The notes below the pieces were generated by a model. It had not been told where the DNA came from, did not search any database, and saw nothing but the letters and a program-made list of their open reading frames with translations. A DNA stretch of 12,738 nucleotides from contig CAZOGY010000101.1 of assembly GCA_964579305.1 (NCBI GenBank), positions 1-12,738 of the forward strand, written 5' to 3'. The stretch comes from JBCBWG01 sp964579305. Lineage in GTDB: Bacteria; Pseudomonadota; Alphaproteobacteria; Rhizobiales; Hyphomicrobiaceae. Made by a program: the position numbers and the translations under genes. Of this stretch, positions 1-7,650 are shown piece after piece; position 1 is the first letter of the stretch; every line of letters begins with the position of its first letter.

Positions 1-1034
1 GACGAACCGCCGGTGCCGAGTGAAACCTCAACGCCATCGCAGCCGTTCGGGTCGGCCGACACTGGCGCTGGTCTCTTTCCGTTCGCCATATTGCCGATGG
101 CGCTCATGGACTGCTGATGGAGACGGTTCAGCGCAATGCGCCCAAGCGCCAGTTCCGCGAAGATCGTCCCTTTATGGCGATCGGCAAAGGCTCTGAGCGC
201 GGCCTCATCGGTCGAGGATTTGAGGGCTTGCCATTCGGCCGCAACAGTCGTGTTGGTCGCATTGGCGCTCGCGCCTGGTCGTCCCGCGAAGTACACGCGT
301 TTGACAAGGCCGTTGCGCTCCCAAGGCACTTGGGCCTTCGTTTTCTGGAAGACGGCTTCTTTGACGTTCTGGAATACGTCGAGATGATCCAAGCCCGGCT
401 TCACAAGCTCAGCCGCAAGGGCTGCCGCATAGGGCCCGCTGCTATCGCCGGCATCCGACGCGGTCTCGCCAGGATCGGTCGAAAACGCAATCAGCATGCC
501 GCGGCGCGAGGAAATGGGCGCAAAGCCCTTGGCGCCCTTCGTCGGCATGTTCAGGACGTTGCGGCAGGCATCGAAGATCACGAAGTGCGCGGCGTTCGAC
601 GCCAAGGTATTTAGTTTGCCGACGACGTCGTCCAACTTAACCGCATCGTACCAGACGCTCGCATCCAGCCCCCTGGCATCGACTGGGATCAGATAATTCT
701 GACGGTCCCGCTGGTTCGCGGCGCCGTGCCCGGAATAGTAGAAAAATCCCAGCGCGTTGCTGCCGGCATTGGCGAGACGATCTGCATAGCGATCAACCTC
801 CGCCAGGATCGTGCGGCGGTTTGCATTGGTGACGATCCGGATTGCGCTGTCGGCAAAGCCAATCGCACGCAACGAGCGGGCAATCAGCTTCACATCGTTG
901 ACCGGGTTTTTCAGCGGGCCGACTTCGCGAACGTAGGTCTCGTTGCCGATCAGCAGGGCAAAGCGTTTGGCCTGCGCAGCCGGCGCGCAAAACACCAGGA
1001 TCAAGAGGCCTAGGGAGAGCAAAACTCGCAACAT
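1..1034 (-). CDS. Secreted caspase-family (peptidase C14) protein, C-terminus cut by window edge
   Basis: I translated this by hand. It is open from an ATG at 1034 to the window start, giving 344 codons with no stop. Residues 1-22 form a signal peptide: a leucine-rich core ending in APAAQA before KRFALLIGNE. The caspase fold follows at about 23-250. It begins with the LLIGN strand, the catalytic-type His103 lies in YYSGHG, and Cys157 lies in FDACRN, so the His/Cys dyad is intact. The segment after about residue 250 is alanine-rich and is not recognised. Bacterial p20-type caspase homologues are Cys peptidases that usually cleave after Arg or Lys; the substrate here is unknown. The signal peptide implies export to the periplasm or beyond. 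Upstream is a 201-bp gap, then the amidase on the same strand, so it could be read with that unit or from its own promoter. The C-terminal domain, often TPR/SEL1 or another binding module in this family, lies outside the window. Confidence 0.88.
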   Translation of the reverse strand, partial: MLRVLLSLGLLILVFCAPAAQAKRFALLIGNETYVREVGPLKNPVNDVKLIARSLRAIGFADSAIRIVTNANRRTILAEVDRYADRLANAGSNALGFFYYSGHGAANQRDRQNYLIPVDARGLDASVWYDAVKLDDVVGKLNTLASNAAHFVIFDACRNVLNMPTKGAKGFAPISSRRGMLIAFSTDPGETASDAGDSSGPYAAALAAELVKPGLDHLDVFQNVKEAVFQKTKAQVPWERNGLVKRVYFAGRPGASANATNTTVAAEWQALKSSTDEAALRAFADRHKGTIFAELALGRIALNRLHQQSMSAIGNMANGKRPAPVSADPNGCDGVEVSLGTGGS

Positions 1035-1235
1035 CGTTTCTGTCTTCCCAACAACTGGTCGACGGAAATGCATACGGTCAGTCGGACCGGGCAGTGCTTG
1101 TTACCATCAGATTGTGAGCCCGACCATGCGCAAGGCCGGGATGTTCCTGGCCGTTGCCAACGTGATAGCCAAAACCGCGTGCGCGGTTGCGGCCGCCAAG
1201 ACCCGGTCGGTATCTGTGCTGGCCGGGTCGACGTA

Positions 1236-2009
1236 TTACGACGCCACGGCTTGACTTGCCGCCGCAACCAAACGCTCGATCGTTTGAGCCGTCGAGACAT
1301 CGATAATCCCGTCGACGCGGGCGGGGCGGAAATGGCGCTGAAAGGCGGCGGCGACGAAACGGGTCCGCGGGTCGTGTTCGCCGGTGATATTGAGACCATA
1401 GCCGTATTCAGACAGCAGAGCTTGGGCGTGCCGGATGTCGCGCGGTGTCGGCGGCGGGTGCTGGTTTGCGTCGCCTTGCAGCGGTGCCGGTGGGACCCAG
1501 AGCCCGACACCGTGTTGAGCAAGTAGGCGCCAATCAAATTTTTCGCCCGGATCGTTTTTTCGGTGCGGCGCGATATCGGAATGGGCCAGAACGCGTTCGG
1601 CGGGAATGCTGTGTCGGGCGATAATGTCCTGCGATAACGCGATCACGGCTGCCATCTGCGCTTGCGGAAAGTCGTTATAGCCGCGTTCGTGGCCGGGGTT
1701 CTGGATCTCGATCCCGATCGAGCACGAATTGATGTCACGCTCGCCACGCCAGATGCTTTCGCCCGCGTGCCATGCGCGCAAGCTCTCCGGCACCATCTGC
1801 GTGATGCGGCCGTCAACGTCGATAACGTAATGGCAGGACACGCGGCTTTCTGAAATCGCCAACCAGTCAATCGCCTGGGCGGCGGTGAGAAAGCCCGTGT
1901 AGTGCATCAGCAGAAGGTCGGGCGCACGGTCAGCGCGGCGCGGTTCCACGTTGACGGCGACGCGCACGTCATCGGCGTGCACGCTGTCGGGCGCGAACGG
2001 TTGGCTCAT
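1236..2009 (-). CDS. N-acetylmuramoyl-L-alanine amidase (Amidase_2) with C-terminal peptidoglycan-binding-like domain
   Basis: A 257-residue zinc amidase that would cut the bond between N-acetylmuramic acid and the peptide stem. The Amidase_2/PGRP-type core spans about 15-165. Expected zinc ligands are His36 (in LMHYTG), His143 (in LAHSDIAP) and Asp153 (in HRKNDPG), with Glu101 and Lys151 placed as the catalytic pair known from AmiD/AmpD relatives. Residues about 188-250 (RDIRHAQALLSEYGYG and the part after it) resemble a PG_binding_1 module. Length and domain order resemble AmiD, but I see no signal peptide or lipobox. It may therefore act in the cytoplasm on recycled anhydro-muropeptides, as AmpD does. 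Its ATG overlaps the stop of the upstream TerB/J-domain gene (ATGA), so translation is probably coupled. The exact substrate class is inferred. Confidence 0.9.
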   Translation of the reverse strand: MSQPFAPDSVHADDVRVAVNVEPRRADRAPDLLLMHYTGFLTAAQAIDWLAISESRVSCHYVIDVDGRITQMVPESLRAWHAGESIWRGERDINSCSIGIEIQNPGHERGYNDFPQAQMAAVIALSQDIIARHSIPAERVLAHSDIAPHRKNDPGEKFDWRLLAQHGVGLWVPPAPLQGDANQHPPPTPRDIRHAQALLSEYGYGLNITGEHDPRTRFVAAAFQRHFRPARVDGIIDVSTAQTIERLVAAASQAVAS

Positions 2010-2704
2010 GTCAGGCCGCGCTCCCGGACAATCTGTTTATAGGCGGTATTGATGGCAGCGAGCTTGCGGGTCGCCATGTCGATGAACTCGCCAGGGACGC
2101 CGCGCGCAATCAGGCTGTCTGGGTGGTTTTCGCGGACGAGCGCGCGATAATGGGCTTTGAGTGCTTCGTTTGTGATGTCGCGGGCGACACCAAGCACGGT
2201 GTATGGGTCGTCCGGGTCGTGCACGAACATGGCGCGGATCGAACGATAGTCTTCGGCGTCATAACCAAAGATTTCCGCAACGCGCTTGAGGTACACTTCC
2301 TCATCCGTATGCAAGACACCGTCGGCCGCGGCGACATGGAAGAGACCTTCGTAGACGTCGCGCTTGAGTTGCGGTTCGTCGGAAAGCAAACGGTTGATCT
2401 GGTGCGCGTAACTCTCGTAGCCGGCGACATCGCGCGTTGCGAGATCGAACAGGCGGCGGACATTGTCGATTTCGTCGGGCGGCGGCTTGAACATGCGCTC
2501 AAAGGCTTCGGCCTCGATGCGCGTGGCAACGCCGTCCGCCTTGGCCATCTTTGCTGACAACGCAATGACGGCCGCCGTGAACGCGACCTGATTCGTGGTC
2601 TTGCAATCACCAATGCCAAAACCGCACAGGATCGCATCGAGCGTGCCCCGCAGAGCGCCGCCCTCCGCCATGCCAAGTGCTTCTGCGATACGGTTCCAGA
2701 CCAT
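2006..2704 (-). CDS. TerB and J-domain (DjlA-like) protein
   Basis: A predicted DnaK co-chaperone-like protein. From the ATG at 2704 it has 232 residues. A TerB-like helical domain covers about 40-155 and shows two copies of a K/A-ADGV motif (54-59 and 125-130) typical of that fold. A J domain covers about 167-232 with the HPD tripeptide at 194-196, needed for stimulating DnaK. The order matches DjlA, but I see no N-terminal membrane anchor, so it is probably cytosolic. A GTG at 2752 would add 16 residues. I prefer 2704 because MVWNRIAEAL resembles the N-termini I recall for alphaproteobacterial relatives; neither start has a strong Shine-Dalgarno. The stop overlaps the amidase start by four bases, so the two form an operon. 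The pairing of a TerB/J protein with a wall amidase recurs in alphaproteobacteria, to my recollection. Confidence 0.85.
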   Translation of the reverse strand: MVWNRIAEALGMAEGGALRGTLDAILCGFGIGDCKTTNQVAFTAAVIALSAKMAKADGVATRIEAEAFERMFKPPPDEIDNVRRLFDLATRDVAGYESYAHQINRLLSDEPQLKRDVYEGLFHVAAADGVLHTDEEVYLKRVAEIFGYDAEDYRSIRAMFVHDPDDPYTVLGVARDITNEALKAHYRALVRENHPDSLIARGVPGEFIDMATRKLAAINTAYKQIVRERGLT

Positions 2705-2875
2705 GACCGCTGGCTTAAACCCGTTTGAGGTCGCGCGGAAGTGCAACGTCACTTGACCGGAATGCCAGAGCTGCGCAAGCGACGCGTTTCAAACCTGACA
2801 ATCGGGCAAAAGATGGCACCGTGAAGATGGGCGTTGTGATCCATCGTCGGCCTTGCAGTCATGTCACACGGAGAT

Positions 2876-2919
2876 GTCAGGTCGTTATGCCGGCGTGGCT
2901 GCAGCGCGGCTGACCTGAC
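2876..2919. repeat. 8-bp inverted repeat in the divergent djlA-like/DUF805 promoter region
   Basis: GTCAGGTC at 2876-2883 is matched by its exact reverse complement GACCTGAC at 2912-2919, with a 28-nt spacer. It lies in the 267-bp gap between two divergent genes, 52 nt before the DUF805 start. It could be a split operator or a long-loop hairpin in the leader. No strong sigma70 promoter is visible in this gap. Confidence 0.3.
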
Positions 2920-2971
2920 CCACAGCCCGTTCCGCATCAAAGGCGAAGCGGCCGCAGACGAGGTAGACCCA

Positions 2972-3424
2972 GTGCGCACGTTGTTTTCGTTTACCGGCCG
3001 GCTCCGTCGTCTTGGGTTTGGCCTTGCGCTTGTCGGCTCCATGATAACGGCCGCCGCGGCGGTTTATGGCTCGTTCTTGCTGCTGGCGCCTGCCGGGGCC
3101 GTGTTGGGTCCGCTCGGGATCAACGCGGGCCTCATTCAGACAGGGTTTCTGGCGCTGCTATTGGCGGTGATGGTCTGGATTGTTTTGGCCCTGCTGACCA
3201 AGCGGTTGCGCGATCGCGGCCGGCCCGTCGGGCTTGCACTTATTGCAGTGGTTCCGCCTGTTCTGGTGGCCGTCGGCGATGGCTTGCTGACCATTCGGCC
3301 GCTCGTCGCGATTGATCAGACGATGCTTATGGCGGTCTATTACGGCTGCGGGGCGATTGGTTTGTGGTTGCTTGCCGAGTGTCTCTTCCTGCCATCGGCC
3401 GATGACGGCGCGTCGGGACGCTAG
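2972..3424 (+). CDS. DUF805 family small inner-membrane protein
   Basis: A 150-residue integral membrane protein of the uncharacterised DUF805 family. The family's N-terminal signature is visible as LFSFTGRLRRLGFG (4-17). The central basic motif KRLRDRGRP sits at 77-85, between the second and third hydrophobic segments. Four membrane segments are likely at about 16-38, 52-76, 86-106 and 116-138. I chose the GTG at 2972 because a GAGG (2960-2963) lies 8 nt upstream and because the family normally begins just before this motif. An in-frame ATG at 2861 would add 37 hydrophilic residues with no family resemblance. It is the first gene of the rightward block. Function unknown; the family is often near stress or housekeeping genes. 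Confidence 0.8.
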   Translation: MRTLFSFTGRLRRLGFGLALVGSMITAAAAVYGSFLLLAPAGAVLGPLGINAGLIQTGFLALLLAVMVWIVLALLTKRLRDRGRPVGLALIAVVPPVLVAVGDGLLTIRPLVAIDQTMLMAVYYGCGAIGLWLLAECLFLPSADDGASGR

Positions 3425-4370
3425 GGCAATAACCGACCACTTGGGCACCGGGTCGGCACGTACGACGGTCGGCCGTGGCGTGCAGCGTTTTCTAGATGTT
3501 CACCCATCTTCCGCAGAATTGCTGGTCGATGACCTTCTGGCAACGGATCAGCGCGCCCACTTTCAGTTCATGCCATATCGCTCGCTCAATCCCGATCGCA
3601 TTCTCACAACGCTCGAGACGTTGCACGCACGTATTCACGAACGGTTTCCAGGCTCTGGCCTTGCCAATGTCTGCGAGGAGCTTGTCGGCATTGCGGGGGA
3701 AAGCCGCGAACGCGTCGCTGCGCTCGCCTCACCCAATCTGCCGCTGAGACTGGCAAGTACGGGCGTGGCCGTCGCTGGCATCGTGGCACTGGGCTATGTT
3801 GCAAGCATCATCGAGTATAAGCGCGAAACGGAAAACCTGTTCGGCGTGCTGGAAGGCATCGACGCGCTGTTGAACACGGCCGTCTTGATGGGCGCAGGCA
3901 TGTTCTTCATCGGAACCCTGGAAGGCCGGTGGAAGCGGCAGCGCGCGCTCGATGATCTGCATCAATTGCGCGCGATCGTGCACGTTATCGACATGCACCA
4001 GCTCACCAAGGATCCGCGCATCCTGCCGCCCAACCAACGTACGAAGTCGTCGCCGGTACGCAGGCTCACGCAATTCGAACTCACCCGATATCTCGATTAC
4101 TGCTCCGAGATGCTTTCGCTCACTGCCAAGATTGCAGCGCTCTATGCCCAATGCGCGCGCGACGCGGCGGTGTTGAATGCCGTTTCGGAGCTTGAAACGG
4201 TGTCAGCGAACCTATCGTCGAAGATCTGGCAGAAGATCACCATGATCCAGAACGACGAGCACGCGCGTGAAATGCGCGAACGGGTACCCCCGGCACGTGG
4301 GCCGCGGATCGTTGGGCAGACGGCTGACGCAGGCGCGGACGGGCTGGAGAACGACGGCGCGGCCGCCTAA
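3402..4370 (+). CDS. Uncharacterised two-transmembrane-helix protein
   Basis: I do not recognise a named family. From the ATG at 3402 there are 322 residues. Visible parts are: an N-terminal soluble stretch (about 58-110) with YRSLNPDRILTTLETL and an ERFPGSGL motif; two hydrophobic helices at about 116-136 and 155-172; a post-membrane helical region with LHQLRAIVHVIDMHQLTKDP (186-205); a region around 220-250 containing FELTRYLDYCSEMLSLTAK; and a hydrophilic, probably disordered tail after about 290. The pattern suggests a membrane anchor with a large conserved cytoplasmic helical domain. The ATG would overlap the DUF805 gene by 23 bp and has no Shine-Dalgarno. TTG 3441 and GTG 3480 are alternatives, so the first ~30 residues are uncertain. 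It probably shares a transcript with DUF805. A structural or signalling role is possible but unproven. Confidence 0.7.
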   Translation: MTARRDARAITDHLGTGSARTTVGRGVQRFLDVHPSSAELLVDDLLATDQRAHFQFMPYRSLNPDRILTTLETLHARIHERFPGSGLANVCEELVGIAGESRERVAALASPNLPLRLASTGVAVAGIVALGYVASIIEYKRETENLFGVLEGIDALLNTAVLMGAGMFFIGTLEGRWKRQRALDDLHQLRAIVHVIDMHQLTKDPRILPPNQRTKSSPVRRLTQFELTRYLDYCSEMLSLTAKIAALYAQCARDAAVLNAVSELETVSANLSSKIWQKITMIQNDEHAREMRERVPPARGPRIVGQTADAGADGLENDGAAA

Positions 4371-4381
4371 GCAGCCGTCGA

Positions 4382-4405
4382 GATCGCGTGTTGTGAGCCG
4401 CGATC
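4382..4405. terminator. Possible hairpin after the two-helix protein gene
   Basis: GATCGCG (4382-4388) and CGCGATC (4399-4405) form a perfect 7-bp stem with a 10-nt loop, beginning 12 nt after the stop at 4370. No run of T follows, so it is at best a weak or Rho-assisted terminator. It would separate the upstream pair from dapE. Confidence 0.25.
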
Positions 4406-4545
4406 ATAAGCCGGCGCATGCGATGGCTTGCTTGATGCATTTTGCACACATGTTACCACACCAACGGCACCGCCGGGCACGGTATGGCGGGCTGACCCGG
4501 GTTCGGCGCCGCCTTGCGCGGCCCGTCTGAGGAGATCACACACCC

Positions 4546-5715
4546 ATGCGCACTCAGACCGCCGATGTTGTGGCCATCGCGAAAGATCTCATCCGCTGCG
4601 AAAGCGTCACGCCGAATGAGGGCGGGGCACTCCAAGTCTTGCAGGACCTTTTGGAGCCGGCGGGCTTTCGCGTGCACCGCATGACATTCTCGGCGCCCGG
4701 CACACCGGACGTGGAAAACCTCTATGCGCGCATTGGGACATCGGCGCCGAACCTGTGCTTTGCAGGCCATACCGACGTGGTCCCACCGGGTGATCGCGCG
4801 GCTTGGTCAGTTCCGCCGTTTGCCGGAGACGTGCGCGACGGCGTGCTATACGGGCGCGGTGCGGTTGACATGAAAGGGGCCGTTGCCGCTTTCGTCGCCG
4901 CCGCACTGGATCACGTGGCGAACAATGCGGGGCGGCCTGCGCACGGTTCAATTTCGCTGCTGATCACCGGTGACGAGGAAGGTCCTGCAATCAATGGCAC
5001 GGCCAAGGTGCTCGACTGGCTGTCGGAACAGGGCGAGAAACTCGATGGGTGCATCGTCGGCGAGCCGACGAACCCGACAACGCTTGGCGATGAAATCAAG
5101 ATCGGCCGCCGCGGCAGCCTCAATGGCAAAGTCCGTGTGTATGGGCGTCAAGGCCACGTGGCCTACCCGCACATTGCCCTCAACCCCGTCCCCGCGCTGG
5201 CCCGCATCGTTGATCGGCTGTCAGCAGAGCGCTTTGATGGGGGGACGGAACATTTCGCGCCGACCAACCTGGAAGTGTGTGTGCTTGGAACGTCCAGCAC
5301 CGCGACGAACGTCATTCCAGCTGAGGCCACCGCTGAACTGAATATCCGCTATAACACGCACTGGTCGCGCGAAACTCTTGAGGCCCGCATTCGCGAGCTG
5401 TGTGCGGCCGCGGTCACCGACCTCAATCAGCAAGTTCATATCGAGGTTGAATTTTCTGGTACCGGCGGTGTGTTCGTGACCGAACCCGGTGCGTTTGTTG
5501 AAAAAGTCAAAGCGTGCGTCATCGACGTGACGGGACGTACGCCGGCGTTGACGACAAGTGGCGGCACGTCGGACGCGCGGTTTATCCACGCGCATTGTCC
5601 GGTCGTCGAATTCGGCCTAGTCAACGCGACGATCCACGCCGTCGATGAGCGGACCCCGGTCAGCGATCTGGAAATGCTGAAAGCAGTTTACCAGCGGATA
5701 TTGGAAGAGCGCTGA
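4546..5715 (+). CDS. dapE: Succinyl-diaminopimelate desuccinylase
   Basis: Removes succinate from N-succinyl-LL-2,6-diaminopimelate in the cytoplasm, the succinylase route to lysine and peptidoglycan diaminopimelate. It is a 389-residue M20A di-zinc hydrolase of normal family length. The active-site positions are all present: His75 and Asp77 in GHTDVVPPGD, bridging Asp108 in GRGAVDMKG, Glu144 (general base) and Glu145 in TGDEEG, Glu173 in VGEPT, and His364 in NATIHAVDE. The dimerisation domain (about 180-295) contains GHVAYP with His204. The ATG has GAGGAG at 4529-4534, spaced 11 nt. A weak candidate promoter (TTGCTT at 4428, TGTTAC at 4451, spacing 17) lies upstream. No other dap gene is present in the window. 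A second M20 enzyme, ArgE, is encoded further along, but the motif set GEPTNP, DEIKIGRRGS and TSGGTSDARF here is DapE-like. Confidence 0.95.
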   Translation: MRTQTADVVAIAKDLIRCESVTPNEGGALQVLQDLLEPAGFRVHRMTFSAPGTPDVENLYARIGTSAPNLCFAGHTDVVPPGDRAAWSVPPFAGDVRDGVLYGRGAVDMKGAVAAFVAAALDHVANNAGRPAHGSISLLITGDEEGPAINGTAKVLDWLSEQGEKLDGCIVGEPTNPTTLGDEIKIGRRGSLNGKVRVYGRQGHVAYPHIALNPVPALARIVDRLSAERFDGGTEHFAPTNLEVCVLGTSSTATNVIPAEATAELNIRYNTHWSRETLEARIRELCAAAVTDLNQQVHIEVEFSGTGGVFVTEPGAFVEKVKACVIDVTGRTPALTTSGGTSDARFIHAHCPVVEFGLVNATIHAVDERTPVSDLEMLKAVYQRILEER

Positions 5716-5873
5716 GGACGGGCCGCCGCGTGCCTCGTCGTTTTTGCGGGTGTCATTTTGGCCGCGTGCGCTTTGGCGATTGTGACTTTGCCGCAGGCCG
5801 GACCATTGCGTCGCGGCTCAGGAGCGATACACGTGGCGGCCTCAAATAAAGAGCCTCCAAGGATCATGAACCA

Positions 5874-7460
5874 TTGTCTTTCATTTCAACTCTTCCGCGG
5901 CAGTGGTTCGATAACCTCGCCGAGATGGGTATCGACCGCGCGCGCATCGAAATTCTTGCAGGTCTGACAGTTGCGCTGGCGCTCGTGCCTGAGGCTGTCG
6001 CGTTCTCGTTTGTCGCCGGCGTTCATCCGTTGGTTGGTCTGTATGCCGCGTTCATCGTTGGTCTCGTGACGGCGGTCATTGGCGGGCGCCCTGGCATGAT
6101 TTCAGGTGCGACCGGTGCCCTGGCCGTCGTGATGGTTTCGCTCGTCAGCAAACACGGTGTTGAGTATCTGTTCGCCACCGTTGTTCTAATGGGAATATTA
6201 CAGATCCTGGCCGGGGTTTTCCGGCTGGGAAAATTCATCCGGTTGGTGCCGCACCCGGTCATGCTCGGTTTCGTCAACGGGCTTGCGATCGTCATCTTCA
6301 TGGCGCAGCTCACGCAGTTTCAGGTGCCGGGTCCGGACGGCGTGAAGGTCTGGATGAGTGGGTGGCCGCTGGTGATCATGCTGGCGCTGGTCGCACTCAC
6401 AATGGCGATCATTCATTTCACGCCGCGCCTGACGCAGGCCGTACCAGCGCCGCTTGCCGGGATCGGCGTTGTTGCATTGCTTGTGATTGTGTTTGGCATC
6501 GATGTGCCGCGTGTCGGGGACATGGCGTCGATCCAGGGCGGGCTGCCAAGTTTTCATATCCCGGCGGTTCCGCTCAATCTGGAAACGCTCAAGATCATTG
6601 CGCCTTACGCCCTCATCCTTGCTGCGATTGGCTTGATCGAAAGCCTGCTGACGCTCAACCTCGTGGGTGAGATCAAACAAGAGCGCGGCGGTGCATCGCA
6701 AGAATGCCTCGCCCAGGGCACGGCCAACACGATTACCGGTTTTTTCGGCGGCATGGGCGGCTGTGCGATGATCGGCCAATCAATGATCAATGTGAAATCG
6801 GGCGGACGGACGCGCTTGTCCGGAATTTCCGCGGCGCTGTTTTTGCTTTTATTTATTCTCGTCGCCTCAAGCCTGATTGAGGAAATTCCGCTCGCGGCGC
6901 TTGTCGGTGTCATGATGATGGTTGTGATCGGGACATTTGCCTGGCGCAGCATCACGATCCTGCAAAAGATCCCGATGACCGACGCCATCGTCATGGTGCT
7001 TGTGACCGTGGTGACGGTTCTGACCGACCTCGCGATCGCGGTCGTCGTGGGCGTGATCGTCTCGGCGCTGGCCTATGCCTGGAACAATGCAACGCGCATT
7101 CGGGCCATCACGACGATTTCAGCCGATGGTGCCAAGACCTACACCGTCGATGGACCGTTGTTCTTCGGCTCGGCGGAGGGCTTTCTTGAGTTGTTTGATC
7201 CTCAGTCCGACCCCGACGTGGTGATCATCGACTTCCTCAACAGCCGCGTTGTGGACCAATCCGCGCTTCAGGCCATCGAGACATTGGCGTCCAAATACGA
7301 AGCGGCCGGCAAAACACTACAGCTCAGGCATCTGTCTCGCGATTGTCACCGGCTTTTGCAGAACGCCGGCCAGCTCATGATCGCCAACGATGACGACCCA
7401 GACTACGGTGTTGCAGTCGACTATTCGGTCCGCACCGGCATTCTGTCGACCGGGCATTGA
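5874..7460 (+). CDS. SulP family inorganic anion transporter with STAS domain
   Basis: A 528-residue inner-membrane SLC26/SulP transporter for an anion such as sulfate or bicarbonate. The transport core (about 27-420) has the first helix signature AGLTVALALVPEAVAFSFVAG, then GGRPGMISGATGALAVV, and the GGMGGCAMIGQSMINVKSGG motif. A STAS domain covers about 430-520, with VIIDFLNSRVVDQSALQAIE. The start is TTG at 5874. An in-frame TGA lies immediately upstream (5868-5870), AAGGA at 5859-5863 is spaced 10 nt, and the first residues up to RQWFDN resemble relatives. The only other nearby choice is ATG 5925, which lacks a ribosome site. Substrate cannot be read from the sequence. Sulfate uptake and bicarbonate uptake (BicA-type) are both possible, the latter tempting because bch genes lie next door. 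It runs convergently into bchJ. Confidence 0.9.
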   Translation: MSFISTLPRQWFDNLAEMGIDRARIEILAGLTVALALVPEAVAFSFVAGVHPLVGLYAAFIVGLVTAVIGGRPGMISGATGALAVVMVSLVSKHGVEYLFATVVLMGILQILAGVFRLGKFIRLVPHPVMLGFVNGLAIVIFMAQLTQFQVPGPDGVKVWMSGWPLVIMLALVALTMAIIHFTPRLTQAVPAPLAGIGVVALLVIVFGIDVPRVGDMASIQGGLPSFHIPAVPLNLETLKIIAPYALILAAIGLIESLLTLNLVGEIKQERGGASQECLAQGTANTITGFFGGMGGCAMIGQSMINVKSGGRTRLSGISAALFLLLFILVASSLIEEIPLAALVGVMMMVVIGTFAWRSITILQKIPMTDAIVMVLVTVVTVLTDLAIAVVVGVIVSALAYAWNNATRIRAITTISADGAKTYTVDGPLFFGSAEGFLELFDPQSDPDVVIIDFLNSRVVDQSALQAIETLASKYEAAGKTLQLRHLSRDCHRLLQNAGQLMIANDDDPDYGVAVDYSVRTGILSTGH

Positions 7461-7562
7461 CGGGCTCCGGCCGCGTCGCTGGCAAAGTTGCAGCACCAGT
7501 TCCCATCCGTCACGCCACCACCGTCAATCGGCCGTGACGGGCTCGGACAATTTCGCTGGCAA
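7459..7562. repeat. Imperfect 27-bp direct repeat, 77 bp apart, at the sulP/bchJ junction
   Basis: Copy 1 (7459-7485) is GACGGGCTC, 8 nt, TCGCTGGCAA. Copy 2 (7536-7562) has the same two blocks with the same 8-nt spacing and different middle bases (cggccgcg versus ggacaatt). Copy 1 starts inside the sulP stop codon. This is 19 identical positions in two matched blocks at a constant 77-bp offset, hard to explain by chance. It could be a decayed tandem duplication or a paired binding site. Confidence 0.6.
7507..7540. terminator. Inverted repeat between convergent sulP and bchJ
   Basis: CCGTCACG (7507-7514) and CGTGACGG (7533-7540) are exact reverse complements with an 18-nt loop, placed in the gap between converging genes where a bidirectional terminator is expected. 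There is no T tract on either strand, and the right arm overlaps copy 2 of the direct repeat. The role is uncertain. Confidence 0.3.
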
Positions 7563-7650
7563 GCGCCGACGGTCGGGCTCTCGATCGCGACCCATGCCAT
7601 CGGCGAACGGGTCATAGGCGAGGGCGCGTCGCTTCGCCCAGGCAAGATCC

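Noticed and set aside
1126..1254. Small plus-strand open frame of 42 codons between the caspase and amidase genes
   Set aside because: It overlaps the amidase end, has no ribosome site and no recognisable family; likely chance in GC-rich DNA.
2861..2971. N-terminal extension of the DUF805 protein
   Set aside because: No family resemblance, and a good ribosome site sits before the GTG at 2972.
5716..5873. Possible terminator and start region after dapE
   Set aside because: Only 4-5 bp stems near a T run at about 5750; too weak to call.
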